Positions 4,689-5,337 of a DNA stretch of 5,337 bases are shown in pieces (position 1 is the stretch's first letter; each line of letters starts with the position of its first letter). The notes beneath the pieces were generated by a model. That model saw only the letters and a list, made by a program, of their open reading frames with translations. It was not told the DNA's origin and searched no databases. A program made the position numbers and the translations under genes. Source of the stretch: Chloroflexota bacterium (GTDB taxonomy: Bacteria; Chloroflexota; Anaerolineae; B4-G1; DUEL01); the NCBI GenBank assembly GCA_017743275.1, contig JAGHZG010000150.1, positions 1 to 5,337 of the forward strand, written 5' to 3'.

Positions 4689-4717
4689 ATTATAATGCGG
4701 TGTGGGAATTCTGTCAA
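4689..4717 (-). promoter_or_regulatory. Fully consensus sigma70 promoter for the S1 gene
   Basis: On the minus strand a perfect -35 TTGACA (4717-4712) and a perfect -10 TATAAT (4694-4689) are separated by the optimal 17 bases. Transcription should start near 4682, about 44 bases before the ATG. This is the strongest promoter in the window. Confidence 0.9.
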
Positions 4718-4727
4718 GCCGGCGCTT

Positions 4728-4757
4728 TTCGTGTAGTCAACAACTTCGTATAGTCAA
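4728..4757. repeat. 13-base direct repeat upstream of the S1 promoter
   Basis: On the minus strand TTGACTATACGAA (4757-4745) and TTGACTACACGAA (4740-4728) differ at one base and are 17 bases apart start to start. They end 10 bases before the -35 box at 4717. A spacing of about 1.5 helical turns and closeness to the promoter fit tandem regulator sites. Both copies begin with TTGAC like the -35 box, so they may instead be relics of promoter duplication. Confidence 0.5.
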
Positions 4758-4790
4758 TATCGGGTTTACCCATAAAGTGAAATCCGGGAG

Positions 4791-4826
4791 AACGTGCCAG
4801 GCACTTCTGAAAGTGCCTGGCACGTT
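4791..4826. repeat. Perfect 16-bp inverted repeat with GTGCCAGGCAC core
   Basis: AACGTGCCAGGCACTT (4791-4806) and AAGTGCCTGGCACGTT (4811-4826) are exact reverse complements around the loop CTGA. Each arm is itself nearly palindromic (GTGCC-A-GGCAC). It lies 27 bases past the stop of the minus-strand pxpC gene, between it and the S1 promoter. It could end pxpC transcription, though no clear T-run follows, or be a dispersed repeat. Confidence 0.75.
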
Positions 4827-4838
4827 TACTGCGAAAAC

Positions 4839-4864
4839 CCGTGTGATCCGTGTCAATCCGTGTC
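4839..4864. repeat. Short degenerate tandem CCGTGT repeat overlapping the pxpC stop
   Basis: CCGTGT occurs three times at 9-10 base spacing (4839, 4848 and 4858) in an ATCCGTGTCA context. The last part overlaps the pxpC stop codon (4855-4853) and codes for its final residues WDTD. Confidence 0.55.
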
Positions 4865-5337
4865 CCATTTCCAGGGTCGCTCCAGTGCTCCCATCATCTC
4901 CCGATAGCGCCGCTGGGCCTCAGCGACGTCCACCGCCGCAAACTGGACGCGGCTTTCGCCCGGCACGCACTGGGCCAGCAGGGGCAGGTCTGCTGTGATG
5001 ACCGTCGCGATTTTCGGGTAGCCGCCCGTCGTCTGGTGGTCGGCCATCATCACAATGGGCTGACCGGCTGGCGGGACCTGGACCGCTCCCGGCGGCACGC
5101 CGTCCGAGATGATCTCCGCCCGACGGCAGGCCACCGGCGGGCCTTCCAGCCGATAGCCCATCCGGTCGGACGTGGGGGAGACGCGGTACTCTGCCCCGAA
5201 AAACGTCTCCAGGCCTTCCGGGGGGAAGTGGTCGTCCTGGGGGCCGGGCACCGCGCGGACGGTCGGGCAGTCGCTGTAGGCCGGGAGCCGGTGGGGCGGG
5301 AACCGTCGTCCGGCCTGCTCCGGCAGATGCCCGGAGA
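4853..5337 (-). CDS. pxpC: 5-oxoprolinase subunit C (PxpC/KipA), C-terminal half, 5' end outside window
   Basis: The minus-strand frame is open from the right edge to a TGA at 4855-4853, showing 160 residues of the protein's end. A GTG at 5251 is only an internal codon, because family-like sequence (LPAYSDCPTVRAVPGPQDDHF) continues upstream to the edge. Recognisable segments are SDRMGYRLEGP, AEIISDGVPPGAVQVP, GQPIVMMADHQTTGGYP and IATVITADLPLLAQCVPGE. These match the KipA/allophanate hydrolase subunit 2 fold of biotin-dependent carboxyltransferase-like proteins. PxpC acts with PxpA and PxpB in ATP-dependent ring opening of 5-oxoproline to glutamate. pxpA and pxpB are not in the window; they would be expected beyond the right edge, upstream of this gene. 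The last residues, PWKWDTD, come from the short repeat at 4839-4864. The B. subtilis KipA name refers to a homologue and implies no sporulation role here. Confidence 0.88.
   Translation of the reverse strand, partial: SGHLPEQAGRRFPPHRLPAYSDCPTVRAVPGPQDDHFPPEGLETFFGAEYRVSPTSDRMGYRLEGPPVACRRAEIISDGVPPGAVQVPPAGQPIVMMADHQTTGGYPKIATVITADLPLLAQCVPGESRVQFAAVDVAEAQRRYREMMGALERPWKWDTD

Noticed and set aside
4000..4695. Long plus-strand open frame (231 aa) opposite the S1 gene
   Set aside because: It is antisense to a clear two-S1-domain gene, has no recognisable domain or ribosome binding site, and reflects GC-rich codon shadowing.
4839..4864. Possible CRISPR repeats
   Set aside because: The units are only 6-10 bases long with no spacer-sized gaps and no cas genes nearby.
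5249..5251. GTG at 5251 as the true start of the right-edge gene
   Set aside because: The frame continues upstream with PxpC/KipA-like sequence to the window edge, and the visible 132 residues would be only part of a domain normally about 300 residues long.

Overview
The window is GC-rich and densely coded, with Shine-Dalgarno-led genes, sigma70-type promoters and many short palindromic elements between genes. The protein set is a SufS desulfurase, a stand-alone two-domain S1 protein, a PIN toxin, a single-Cys peroxiredoxin and small conserved proteins of unknown function. Together with the repeat style, this suggests a free-living bacterium of the Chloroflexota (Anaerolineae-like). That placement is an impression from protein and repeat style, not a search result.

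Layout, left to right. (1) Positions 1-555, plus strand: the 3' end of a probable antitoxin gene overlaps a PIN-family toxin gene by 20 bases, the usual arrangement of a type II toxin-antitoxin operon. (2) Positions 561-1784, minus strand: sufS, a cysteine desulfurase with all catalytic residues, converging on the PIN gene with only 5 bases between the stops. (3) Positions 1785-2081: a divergent control region with two back-to-back promoters. One fires left into sufS; the other, with perfect TTGACA and TATAAT boxes, fires right into a MIP18/DUF59 iron-sulfur assembly gene (2082-2405). The rightward leader carries an 85-base MITE-like hairpin. (4) Positions 2406-2757: a gene-free gap containing a roughly 126-base structured inverted-repeat element.

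(5) Positions 2758-3883, plus strand: a tightly packed three-gene operon. It encodes an AhpE-like one-cysteine peroxiredoxin, an 81-aa protein of unknown function, and a 131-aa protein made of two copies of a cysteine-containing helix-turn-helix-like repeat. (6) Positions 3884-3945: a perfect inverted repeat between convergent genes. (7) Positions 3946-4638, minus strand: a two-S1-domain RNA-binding protein with a fully consensus promoter at 4689-4717 and a hairpin at the very 5' end of its message. (8) Positions 4725-4852: intergenic DNA with a 13-base direct repeat, a perfect 16-bp hairpin and CCGTGT repeats. (9) Positions 4853-5337, minus strand: the C-terminal half of a PxpC/KipA-type 5-oxoprolinase subunit, cut by the window edge.

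How the genes may work together: the divergent sufS and MIP18-family genes form a small Fe-S cluster biogenesis unit, with sulfur mobilisation on one side and cluster assembly or transfer on the other. The neighbouring peroxiredoxin operon fits protection against peroxides. Its duplicated LPC...CQLG protein is the least explained and most interesting product here; it could be a redox- or metal-responsive regulator, but that is inference.
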